64,000 nt of DNA, taken from Nibrella viscosa. Its GTDB lineage: Bacteria > Bacteroidota > Bacteroidia > Cytophagales > Spirosomataceae. Below the pieces are notes generated by a model. The model saw nothing but the letters and a program-made list of their open reading frames with translations, had not been told where the DNA came from and searched no databases. Below are positions 42,340 through 49,510 of the stretch, piece after piece. The DNA is taken from NCBI RefSeq assembly GCF_039541875.1, contig NZ_BAABHB010000003.1, forward strand, positions 496,001-560,000, in the 5' to 3' direction. The translations under genes were made by a program, and so were the position numbers. How positions within the stretch are numbered: position 1 is the first letter of the stretch; every line of letters begins with the position of its first letter.

Positions 42340-43032
42340 ATGGATACGAACGAGAAGCTGGATAAAATCATTGACGCCCGGATGAGGCTGAAGCGTCGGT
42401 TTGAGGAGAAAATGGCGCAAACACCGTCTATGGCCGATGACAAACCGAGGGGCTCCGGGCCAACTAACCGCCACGGGATGCCGCAGGTGCCGGTTGGCCA
42501 AACCATAACCAAAAAGTGGCCGGTATTAGACCTGGGCTACCAGCCGAACATACCGCTGGATAAATGGCAACTCGCGCTAGACGGTGAAGTAGAAGAGCCC
42601 ATGCGACTGAAATGGCCGGATCTGATGGCTTTGCCGCAGGTAGAAGACATCAGTGACTTTCACTGCGTAACCACCTGGTCGCGGCTGGATGTCCCCTGGG
42701 GTGGCATCCGGTTTATGGACCTGGCCGCGCTGGTTCGTCCGAAAGATACGGCTACGCACATCATGTGCTACGGCTACGACGGGTACTCCACCAACATCTC
42801 GCTGGAAGAGGCCCTGAAGCCCGATGTGCTGCTGGTGCATACCGCCGACGGTGAGCCGCTGCCCCGCGAACATGGCGGGCCGCTCCGCATGATTACCCCC
42901 CAGCTATACGCCTGGAAAGGGGCCAAATGGATCAAGCGTATTGAATTTCTGGCCGGCAACCAGCTTGGTTTCTGGGAAGAACGCGGCTACTCCAACACCG
43001 CTTATCCCTGGCGCAACGATCGGTATAGCTGA
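42340..43032 (+). CDS. Sulfite oxidase-like molybdopterin-binding oxidoreductase
   Basis: A 230-residue protein of the oxidoreductase molybdopterin-binding domain family (YedY/sulfite oxidase fold). ISDFHCVTTWSRLDVPWGGI (Cys109 by count) supplies the conserved molybdenum thiolate ligand, and PLRMITPQLYAWKGAKWIKR is the conserved cofactor-binding end. No twin-arginine or Sec signal peptide is present, so it appears cytoplasmic, unlike YedY. The C-terminal FWEERGYSNTAYPWRNDRYS is typical of the short bacterial and archaeal subgroup. Substrate is unknown. It converges with the SIS-domain gene 3 bp away. Confidence 0.9.
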   Translation: MDTNEKLDKIIDARMRLKRRFEEKMAQTPSMADDKPRGSGPTNRHGMPQVPVGQTITKKWPVLDLGYQPNIPLDKWQLALDGEVEEPMRLKWPDLMALPQVEDISDFHCVTTWSRLDVPWGGIRFMDLAALVRPKDTATHIMCYGYDGYSTNISLEEALKPDVLLVHTADGEPLPREHGGPLRMITPQLYAWKGAKWIKRIEFLAGNQLGFWEERGYSNTAYPWRNDRYS

Positions 43033-43035
43033 GTC

Positions 43036-43593
43036 TTAAACGTTTTGTTCCATAAAGGTATAGCATAGCATATGGCAAATGGTCATATGCGCGTCCTCGA
43101 CACGGCCATAGTGTTCGGAGTCGATGACGATGACCTCCTGTGCCAGATCGGCAAGTTTGCCGCGCTTGCCGCCGACGAGGGCAACGGTAGTGAGACCCTG
43201 CTGATTGGCCCAGTCCATAGCTTTGACCAGGTTGGGTGAACTGCCGCTAACACTCATGGTCAGCACCAGATCGCCGGGCCGGGCGTAGTTCTGCAACTGC
43301 CCGACAAAGACATCATCGTACGAGTAGTCATTGCCCAGTGCAGTGAGCCAGGCCGTGTTGTCGTTAAGCGACAGGCATCGGAAGCGTTTGCCAAGCTTAT
43401 CAGAAGCGCCTTTGCCCAGGTCGGTGATGAAGTGTGACGCGTTGGCCGCGCTGCCACCGTTGCCGAACACGAAGAGTTGGCGATCCTCCTGCCAGCATTG
43501 TTTCATCAAATCGGCGATGCGGGCTACCTGCTCTACGGGGATAGAATCGTAGGCGGCTTTTTGTTGGTTTAGGTAATCCTGAAAGTAACTCAT
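43036..43593 (-). CDS. SIS-domain phosphosugar isomerase (GmhA-like)
   Basis: A 185-residue single SIS domain. VFGNGGSAANASHFITDLGK (about residues 43-62) and LTMSVSGSSPNLVKAMDWAN (about 108-127) form the phosphosugar site. The layout resembles sedoheptulose-7-phosphate isomerase, where these segments bind the phosphate. EHYGRVEDAHMTICHMLCYT near the end carries the Glu/His pair of the family. It overlaps the ROK kinase gene by 4 bp and is the last gene of a sulfatase-HAD-ROK-SIS run. Confidence 0.85.
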   Translation of the reverse strand: MSYFQDYLNQQKAAYDSIPVEQVARIADLMKQCWQEDRQLFVFGNGGSAANASHFITDLGKGASDKLGKRFRCLSLNDNTAWLTALGNDYSYDDVFVGQLQNYARPGDLVLTMSVSGSSPNLVKAMDWANQQGLTTVALVGGKRGKLADLAQEVIVIDSEHYGRVEDAHMTICHMLCYTFMEQNV

Positions 43594-44510
43594 GATGATA
43601 AAAGTAAGGCTCCCACCGGCACGGCATCTTCGCCTAATTTGGCCAGCAACACAACCGGAGCCGGGTGAAAGGCCGACATAACAAACCGGGGCAAAGCTGT
43701 ACGAACAGCGGCTCTTAATGGCTCACCGATTAATGACAGCCCTCCGCCCAGCACGATGGCCTGCGGGTGGAACAAATGTACGACATGCGACAGGCCAAAC
43801 GCCAGCACTGAGCCAATTTGCTCAATCAGCATCCGGGCCACCGGATCGCTCTTCTCATAAGCCGGGTGCAGAAAGCGGGCTTCTCCGCCAATAGTGTTGC
43901 CAACCAGCTTCTTTAGCGGAGAACTATCGTCGAGTTGGGGGAGCAGGTCACGAATCTGACGGTCTACCGCCCAACCCGAGCAGGTCTGCTCCACTGTCTG
44001 CCCCGGATTGCCGGACGCATCGGGCGGAACCAGCCAGAGGTGGCCGATCTCCGCTTCGCCGGGTATAGCGCCGTGGTATATGTTGCCATCGACAACCATA
44101 CCCCCGCCGACACCACTGCCTAAGGTGACGTAAAAAACATGCTTAAACGAACTGGCTACCCCTCGCTTGGCTTCACCCAACGCGGCCACATTCGCGTCGT
44201 TTTCGATCCGTATGGTAGCTGCATTTGTTCGCTCGCGAAGCCAGTCGGCTAAACCAAAGCCCGCCCAGCCCGCTACCTGGTGAGAGGTAGCTATACGGCC
44301 GGTGTTCCAGTCGACGGGGCCGCCGAAGCCAACGCCGATAGACGTAGGTTGCTCGGGTAGTTGCCGGAGAACCTGGTCAATATGGTTTAAGATTCCCGTG
44401 GCTCCCAACTCTTTATCTACCGCAAAACGATACCGTTGGCTGATCTGTCCGGTATCGTTGCCAGTTACAAGTTGCAGCTTGGTGCCGCCTATTTCAATGC
44501 CTATGCGCAT
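43590..44510 (-). CDS. ROK family sugar kinase
   Basis: A 306-residue protein. RIGIEIGGTKLQLVTGND is the N-terminal phosphate-binding motif, IGVGFGGPVDWNTG follows, RIENDANVAALGE (about residues 100-112) holds the catalytic Asp, and VTLGSGVGGGMVVDGNIYHG is the second phosphate loop. The ROK zinc motif CxCGxxGC is absent and replaced by ASGNPGQTVEQTCSGWAV, so the zinc site is degenerate. Substrate is likely a free hexose or amino sugar, but not determinable. It starts 3 bp after the HAD gene stop. Confidence 0.88.
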   Translation of the reverse strand: MRIGIEIGGTKLQLVTGNDTGQISQRYRFAVDKELGATGILNHIDQVLRQLPEQPTSIGVGFGGPVDWNTGRIATSHQVAGWAGFGLADWLRERTNAATIRIENDANVAALGEAKRGVASSFKHVFYVTLGSGVGGGMVVDGNIYHGAIPGEAEIGHLWLVPPDASGNPGQTVEQTCSGWAVDRQIRDLLPQLDDSSPLKKLVGNTIGGEARFLHPAYEKSDPVARMLIEQIGSVLAFGLSHVVHLFHPQAIVLGGGLSLIGEPLRAAVRTALPRFVMSAFHPAPVVLLAKLGEDAVPVGALLLSS

Positions 44511-44513
44511 AAA

Positions 44514-45206
44514 TTATGAAACGCCAGCCCGGCCGCGTTCTATTACGCGTTCTATCAACTGTTTAAAATTAATCTCCCTAAAATCAGCAATAATCAAACT
44601 TGCCCCCGTATTCGTCAACTCTTCCCGCGTATGGGTAGTAGCCAGAGCAACAACGCGCATACCGGCCCGCAGCCCGGCTTCAATTCCTGAAAAGGCATCT
44701 TCAAAAACGACGCACCGCTCTGGTGGTATACCCAGCCGCTCCGCAGCGGTGAGGTAAATCTCCGGGTCCGGCTTACCCCGCGTAATCATGGAGGCATCAA
44801 CCACCGTATCAAAATACGACCGTACCTGAATGCCGTCCAGCGTAAACGAAATATTGCTGACGGGTGCCGACGTGCCAACCGCCATTGGTACCTGATTGTG
44901 CTTCAGCTCCTCCAAAAATGAAATTAAGCCGGGCGTAGGCTGGAGATTGGCGCGGTACATCTCCCGGTAAATCTCTTCTTTCTCTTCCGTATAGGTGACA
45001 AGTTCCTCCGGTGTCAGCGAACGCTGAAATACATACGGTAATGAATCGGCCGCTACCCGACCATTTATGTACGAAGCGTATTGTTCTGGTGTTAGCGAAA
45101 GGCCGTAACGGCCTACAAACTGAAACCAGGAATCGGTATGGTACCGGTGATTATCGACAATAACGCCGTCCATATCGAACAGCGCGGCTATAGGTTGCGT
45201 ACTCAT
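44514..45206 (-). CDS. HAD-superfamily phosphatase/phosphoglucomutase-like protein
   Basis: A 230-residue HAD protein. Motif I is ALFDMDGVIVDN (nucleophile Asp11), a helical cap follows, motif II is AVGTSAPVSN, motif III includes RGKPDPEIYLTAAERLG, and motif IV is CVVFEDAFSGIEAGLRAGM. The arrangement matches the beta-phosphoglucomutase/sugar-phosphatase branch. It could interconvert or dephosphorylate a sugar phosphate handled by the adjacent ROK kinase and SIS isomerase. Confidence 0.9.
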   Translation of the reverse strand: MSTQPIAALFDMDGVIVDNHRYHTDSWFQFVGRYGLSLTPEQYASYINGRVAADSLPYVFQRSLTPEELVTYTEEKEEIYREMYRANLQPTPGLISFLEELKHNQVPMAVGTSAPVSNISFTLDGIQVRSYFDTVVDASMITRGKPDPEIYLTAAERLGIPPERCVVFEDAFSGIEAGLRAGMRVVALATTHTREELTNTGASLIIADFREINFKQLIERVIERGRAGVS

Positions 45207-45254
45207 GGCGCGAACTTATAGGTTTTCCGGCAAAGCAAAAAGTGTCATGGTCAA

Positions 45255-46658
45255 CTATCGGGTACCAACTGGCTTCTGCCACGGCACCGAGCCGCCTAGC
45301 CGGATATGCTCCATCAGCATCTTAACCAGTTCATCGGCTTTCTTCCGCTCTTTAGAAAAGAGATCAGTGGTCTCGGCCGGGTCGTTTTTCAGGTTGTAGA
45401 GTTCGTAAGGCGCAAACGGGGTTGGTTGCAGGAGTTTCCAGTCGGCCAGTTGCAGCGCGTGTATCTGCAAACCTTTGTAGGTGTCCTGCCCTTCGCGACG
45501 AACAAAGTACAGCGGCCGCTCGGGTAGGGCGGGGGCGTTGGCTTCGGTCATTTGGAGCAAAAAAGACTGGGCATCTAATCCGGCCGGAACGGCAGCACCG
45601 GCCACTTGCAGCAGGGTAGGCATCCAGTCCATCAAGAGCAGTTTTTCCGGGGATACCCGTCCGGCCTGAATATGTCCCGGCCACATGGCACCGGTGGGAA
45701 TGCGGATGCCGCCTTCATACATGGTGCCTTTGAAACCTCGGTAAGGGCCTACATTGGCTTTGCCGGGCTTCCAGCCGCCGTTGTCGCTGGTAAAGATGAC
45801 CAGGGTATTGCTGAGCTGTCCATTGGCTTTCAGCGCAGCCAGTACCTGGCCCACGTTATGGTCCATATGCTCGATCAGGGCCACCAGTTTGGCCCGTACG
45901 GGGTCGATGCCCGGTTCGCGCTTCTGTACCCGGTCGAGCCACTCGGCGGGTGGTTGCAAAGGGTCATGCGGAGCGGTGTAGGCGAGGTAGAGAAAGAAAG
46001 GCTGATTGGCTTTGGCTTTGCGGCCGTTAAGGTAGTTGACGGCTTCATCCGTGAACAGGTCAGTTGCATGGCCGGGCGGGTCAACAGTCTGCTTGTTATG
46101 CCGCAGGAAGTTGGTATTGTGCCGGCGCTTGGCTACGTAGTCGTCCATCATGCCTTCCAGCAGCCCATAAAACTCCTGAAATCCCCGCTCGTTGGGCAGA
46201 TTGGGTGATTCCAGTCCAAGATGCCATTTCCCCACCAGGGCGGTGTGGTAACCGGCTTTGTTTAGATGGTCAGGCAGAAGTCGGCCGGGAGCCAGGTAGC
46301 CCCAGCTATCCCAGGTCTCATCCCGAATCACGCCCGGCACCCCCATCCGCTCCGGCCACCGCCCCGATAGCAGAGCCGCCCGGCTTGGCGAGCAGACCGG
46401 ACTATTGGCGTAAAAGTTAGTGAACTTGACTCCGCCGTTGATGATGCTGTCTATATGCGGTGTTCGCAGGTCCGGCGCACCGAAACTCGACAGGTCACCC
46501 CAGCCAAGGTCATCGGCGAGGATAAAGACGATGTTAGGGCGGATAGGAGCAGCTTGGCTCAGGGATAGCTTTGGGCGTGTAAATGCCCACAGGATTGAGA
46601 AGCCAACGCTAATGAAAAGCCAGAAGAGGAACTGTTGAGTTTTAGGAAATAGTCGCAT
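45255..46658 (-). CDS. Family S1 sulfatase (Cys-type)
   Basis: A 467-residue protein from the ATG at 46656-46658. A hydrophobic N-terminus (residues 8-26) acts as signal or anchor. The catalytic core has NIVFILADDLGWGDLS (calcium-binding Asp pair) and the sulfatase signature SPVCSPSRAALLSGRW, where Cys89 would be converted to formylglycine. GKWHLGLE and VIFTSDNGGWKPGKANVGPY follow. Activation would require an anaerobic-type maturase or other FGly-forming enzyme, not present in this window. It likely removes sulfate from a glycan and is 48 bp upstream of the HAD gene, on the same strand. Confidence 0.92.
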   Translation of the reverse strand: MRLFPKTQQFLFWLFISVGFSILWAFTRPKLSLSQAAPIRPNIVFILADDLGWGDLSSFGAPDLRTPHIDSIINGGVKFTNFYANSPVCSPSRAALLSGRWPERMGVPGVIRDETWDSWGYLAPGRLLPDHLNKAGYHTALVGKWHLGLESPNLPNERGFQEFYGLLEGMMDDYVAKRRHNTNFLRHNKQTVDPPGHATDLFTDEAVNYLNGRKAKANQPFFLYLAYTAPHDPLQPPAEWLDRVQKREPGIDPVRAKLVALIEHMDHNVGQVLAALKANGQLSNTLVIFTSDNGGWKPGKANVGPYRGFKGTMYEGGIRIPTGAMWPGHIQAGRVSPEKLLLMDWMPTLLQVAGAAVPAGLDAQSFLLQMTEANAPALPERPLYFVRREGQDTYKGLQIHALQLADWKLLQPTPFAPYELYNLKNDPAETTDLFSKERKKADELVKMLMEHIRLGGSVPWQKPVGTR

Positions 46659-46689
46659 ACACAAATCAAGTAAAAATTTGTGTATGCCG

Positions 46690-46817
46690 TTGGGAAATAC
46701 CTGTCAAAAACAGAACCGGCTAATCATGCGCTGTAGAGACAGGATGATTAGCCGGCTGTTTGTACAACGGAATTGTATTCCGTTCTACCAGAAACGGAAT
46801 ACAATTCCGTTGTACAA
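46690..46817. repeat. Two stacked palindromes after acn
   Basis: The first pair is CCGGCTAATCAT and ATGATTAGCCGG separated by about 16 bp, with flanking AACAG/CTGTT also pairing. The second is a perfect 25-bp inverted repeat, 46760-46784 and 46793-46817, with an 8-base loop. Each arm of the second is itself a near-palindrome (AACGGAAT-TGT-ATTCCGTT). It lies 6 bp beyond the acn stop and may act as terminator or 3' stabiliser. Confidence 0.85.
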
Positions 46818-46823
46818 GTTCTA

Positions 46824-49091
46824 CTAAGCGTTTACGCGCATCTTGATCAGGTTCAGGGCCGATCCGGCTTTGAACCACTCAATCTGACCCTGGTTGTACG
46901 TATGATTTACCGGGAACTCGTCGACGGTACCATCGACGTGGTGCAGGACCACGGTCAGCGGCTTGCCGGGCGCGAACTCGGTCAGACCCAGGATCTCTAT
47001 GTTGTCATCTTCCTGCACTTTATCGTAGTCGGCGGGGTTGACAAACGTCAGGGCCAGCATACCCTGCTTTTTCAGGTTGGTTTCGTGGATACGGGCAAAA
47101 GACCGTACCAGAATGGCCCGAACGCCCAGGTGACGCGGCTCCATCGCTGCGTGCTCGCGGGATGAACCTTCGCCATAGTTCTCATCACCAACCACTACCG
47201 AGCCGATGCCGGCGGCTTTGTAGGCCCGCTGAACGGCCGGCACTTCGCCGTATTCGCCGGTCAGTTGGTTCTTCACTGTGTTGGTCTTGTCGTTGTAGTA
47301 GTTCACGGCTCCAATCAGCATGTTGTTGGAGATGTTGTCGAGGTGACCACGGTACTTCAGCCACGGACCGGCCATCGAGATATGGTCCGTCGTACACTTG
47401 CCTTTTGCCTTGATCAGCAGTTTCAATCCTTTCAGGTCGGTTCCTTCCCAGGCCGGGAACGCGTCGAGCAGTTGCAGACGGTCGGAGGTAGGGCTTACTT
47501 TTACCTGTACCTGACTGCCGTCTTCGGCGGGAGCCTGGTAGCCGGCGTCTTCTACGTCATACCCTCTCGGCGGCTGCTCGATACCCTGCGGCTCATCCAG
47601 CATCACTTCTTCCCCGTTTTCGTTGACCAGCTTATCGGTCATCGGGTTGAATGTCAGGCTACCGGCAATGGCAAAGGCTGTCACGATTTCCGGTGACGCC
47701 ACAAACGCGTGGGTGCTGGCCAGCCCATCGTTTCGCTTGGCGAAGTTCCGGTTGAAGGAGGTAATGATGGAGTTTTTCCGGTTCGGATCGTCAATATGAC
47801 GCGCCCACTGACCGATACAGGGACCGCAGGCATTCGCCAGGACCACACCACCGATACCTTCAAACGTTTGCAGCAGCCCATCGCGCTCGGCCGTAAACCG
47901 GACCAGCTCAGAGCCAGGGGTAACGGTAAACTCCGACTTGGTTTTCAGGTTTTTCTCCGTTGCCTGAGCCGCAATGGAGGCCGAACGGGTCAGGTCTTCG
48001 TAGGAAGAGTTGGTGCAGGAGCCGATCAGACCCACATCCAGCTTCTCAGGCCAGCCGTTTTCCTTCACCGCTTTGGCGAAGTTAGAGAGCGGCCATGCCA
48101 AATCTGGGGTGTAGGGACCGTTGATGTGCGGCTCCAGTTCCGACAGGTTGATTTCAATCAGTTGGTCGAAATACTGTGCCGAATCAGTGTATACCTCATC
48201 GTCGGACCGCAGGTGCTGTCTAACCGCATTGGCGGCATCGGCGATATCGGCGCGGTTGGTAGCGCGGAGGTAGTTGGCCATGCTCTCGTCATAGGCGAAG
48301 ATCGAGGTTGTAGCCCCAATCTCGGCACCCATGTTACAGATGGTAGCTTTACCGGTTGCCGACATGCTTTCGGCCCCTTCGCCGAAGTATTCCACAATAC
48401 AGCCGGTACCGCCTTTCACGGTCAGGATACCCGCCACGCGCAGGATCACGTCTTTTGGCGCGGCCCAGCCGCTCAGTTTACCGGTTAGTTTTACACCAAT
48501 CAGTTTCGGCATTTTCAACTCCCACGGCAGGCCGGCCATCACGTCGCAGGCATCGGCACCACCCACCCCGATGGCGATCATACCCAAACCACCCGCGTTA
48601 GGCGTGTGCGAGTCGGTACCGATCATCATACCGCCGGGAAAGGCATAGTTTTCCAGCACAACCTGATGGATGATACCCGCACCCGGCTTCCAAAAACCAA
48701 TACCATATTTATTGGAGACCGACGACAGGAAGTCGTACACCTCTCTGTTTTTGTTTTTGGCTACATCCAGATCCTGATCGGCACCGACTTCGGCCTGAAT
48801 CAGGTGGTCGCAATGAACCGTAGACGGAACCGCTACTGTGGCTCGGCCGGCCTGCATAAACTGCAGCAGGGCCATCTGCGCGGTAGCGTCCTGCATAGCA
48901 ACGCGGTCCGGCGCAAAATCAACATACGTCTTACCCCGCTCAAAAGCCTGCGTTGGGGTGCCGGCTGTGAGGTGGGCGTATAAGATTTTCTCCGACAGTG
49001 TTAGGGGGCGTCCCACAACTTGCCGGGCTGCTTCGACGCGCTCACCGAATCCGGCGTACACGCGTTGAATCATGTCAAAGTCAAAAGCCAT
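46824..49091 (-). CDS. acn: Aconitate hydratase (mitochondrial-type AcnA)
   Basis: A 755-residue enzyme of the TCA cycle interconverting citrate and isocitrate. The 4Fe-4S ligands are in LIGSCTNSSYEDL (about residue 354) and NACGPCIGQW (about 417-426). IGTDSHTPNAGGLGMIAIGV and the swivel-domain SSREHAAMEPRHLGVRAILV are characteristic. The length and segment order match the mitochondrial-type branch usual in Bacteroidota. Two stop codons occur in tandem (46821-46826). It has a candidate -7 box upstream and a large palindrome just downstream. Confidence 0.96.
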   Translation of the reverse strand: MAFDFDMIQRVYAGFGERVEAARQVVGRPLTLSEKILYAHLTAGTPTQAFERGKTYVDFAPDRVAMQDATAQMALLQFMQAGRATVAVPSTVHCDHLIQAEVGADQDLDVAKNKNREVYDFLSSVSNKYGIGFWKPGAGIIHQVVLENYAFPGGMMIGTDSHTPNAGGLGMIAIGVGGADACDVMAGLPWELKMPKLIGVKLTGKLSGWAAPKDVILRVAGILTVKGGTGCIVEYFGEGAESMSATGKATICNMGAEIGATTSIFAYDESMANYLRATNRADIADAANAVRQHLRSDDEVYTDSAQYFDQLIEINLSELEPHINGPYTPDLAWPLSNFAKAVKENGWPEKLDVGLIGSCTNSSYEDLTRSASIAAQATEKNLKTKSEFTVTPGSELVRFTAERDGLLQTFEGIGGVVLANACGPCIGQWARHIDDPNRKNSIITSFNRNFAKRNDGLASTHAFVASPEIVTAFAIAGSLTFNPMTDKLVNENGEEVMLDEPQGIEQPPRGYDVEDAGYQAPAEDGSQVQVKVSPTSDRLQLLDAFPAWEGTDLKGLKLLIKAKGKCTTDHISMAGPWLKYRGHLDNISNNMLIGAVNYYNDKTNTVKNQLTGEYGEVPAVQRAYKAAGIGSVVVGDENYGEGSSREHAAMEPRHLGVRAILVRSFARIHETNLKKQGMLALTFVNPADYDKVQEDDNIEILGLTEFAPGKPLTVVLHHVDGTVDEFPVNHTYNQGQIEWFKAGSALNLIKMRVNA

Positions 49092-49173
49092 AGTATAGAG
49101 GGAATACGGTTACTAAAGGAACTATCTGTTTGGATAACCGGGATAACAGCTTTCGGATTCCCGGTTACGGCGG

Positions 49174-49181
49174 CAAAATTA
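49174..49181 (-). promoter_or_regulatory. Candidate -7 box of acn
   Basis: TAATTTTG on the minus strand fits TAnnTTTG and ends 83 bases before the acn ATG. No clear -33 TTG was seen. The box lies in the 419-bp gap 49092-49510, which otherwise holds only the topA promoter candidate and a weak hairpin near 49378-49416. Confidence 0.35.
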
Positions 49182-49395
49182 GGACTTTTTCTTATATGTT
49201 GGCGGATAGGGTTTATTGTGCCTGTTTATTGCTGCCTTTATTCGTCTGTAGTTTTAGGCGGAAGGATCAGTCTGGTTCTGAAAATCGGGTCGGAGGGGTT
49301 TTCTACGGTAATTTTTAGAACGTTCGGCCGCTACAAGTTGTTACGCCTACACAGCCCATCCAGAATTTTCCGTTAAAAAAGCCGGTACCTGTTCA

Positions 49396-49428
49396 TTGCA
49401 CAAGTTACCGGTTTTGCGTCTATATTTG
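49396..49428 (+). promoter_or_regulatory. Candidate promoter of topA
   Basis: TATATTTG at 49421-49428 is an exact TAnnTTTG -7 box, with TTG at 49396-49398, 22 bases upstream, as a -33 element. The topA ATG is at 49511, giving a leader of about 80 bases. Confidence 0.5.
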
Positions 49429-49510
49429 GCCCCTGCCTGAGAGGGGATAGTCCGATAACGGCTGTTTGAGGGAATGGATGGGCGGTTATTTGCAACCTGA
49501 ATACCCTTTT

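Noticed and set aside
45606..46208. 200-codon plus-strand open frame
   Set aside because: Antisense to the sulfatase.
47709..48488. 259-codon plus-strand open frame
   Set aside because: Antisense to the well-conserved aconitase.
49020..49376. 118-codon plus-strand open frame before topA
   Set aside because: Half overlaps acn antisense and the rest lies in the promoter gap; no protein-like character.
49378..49416. Hairpin GCCGGTA...TACCGG as a terminator
   Set aside because: The loop is long, pairing is short, and no gene ends just before it on either strand.
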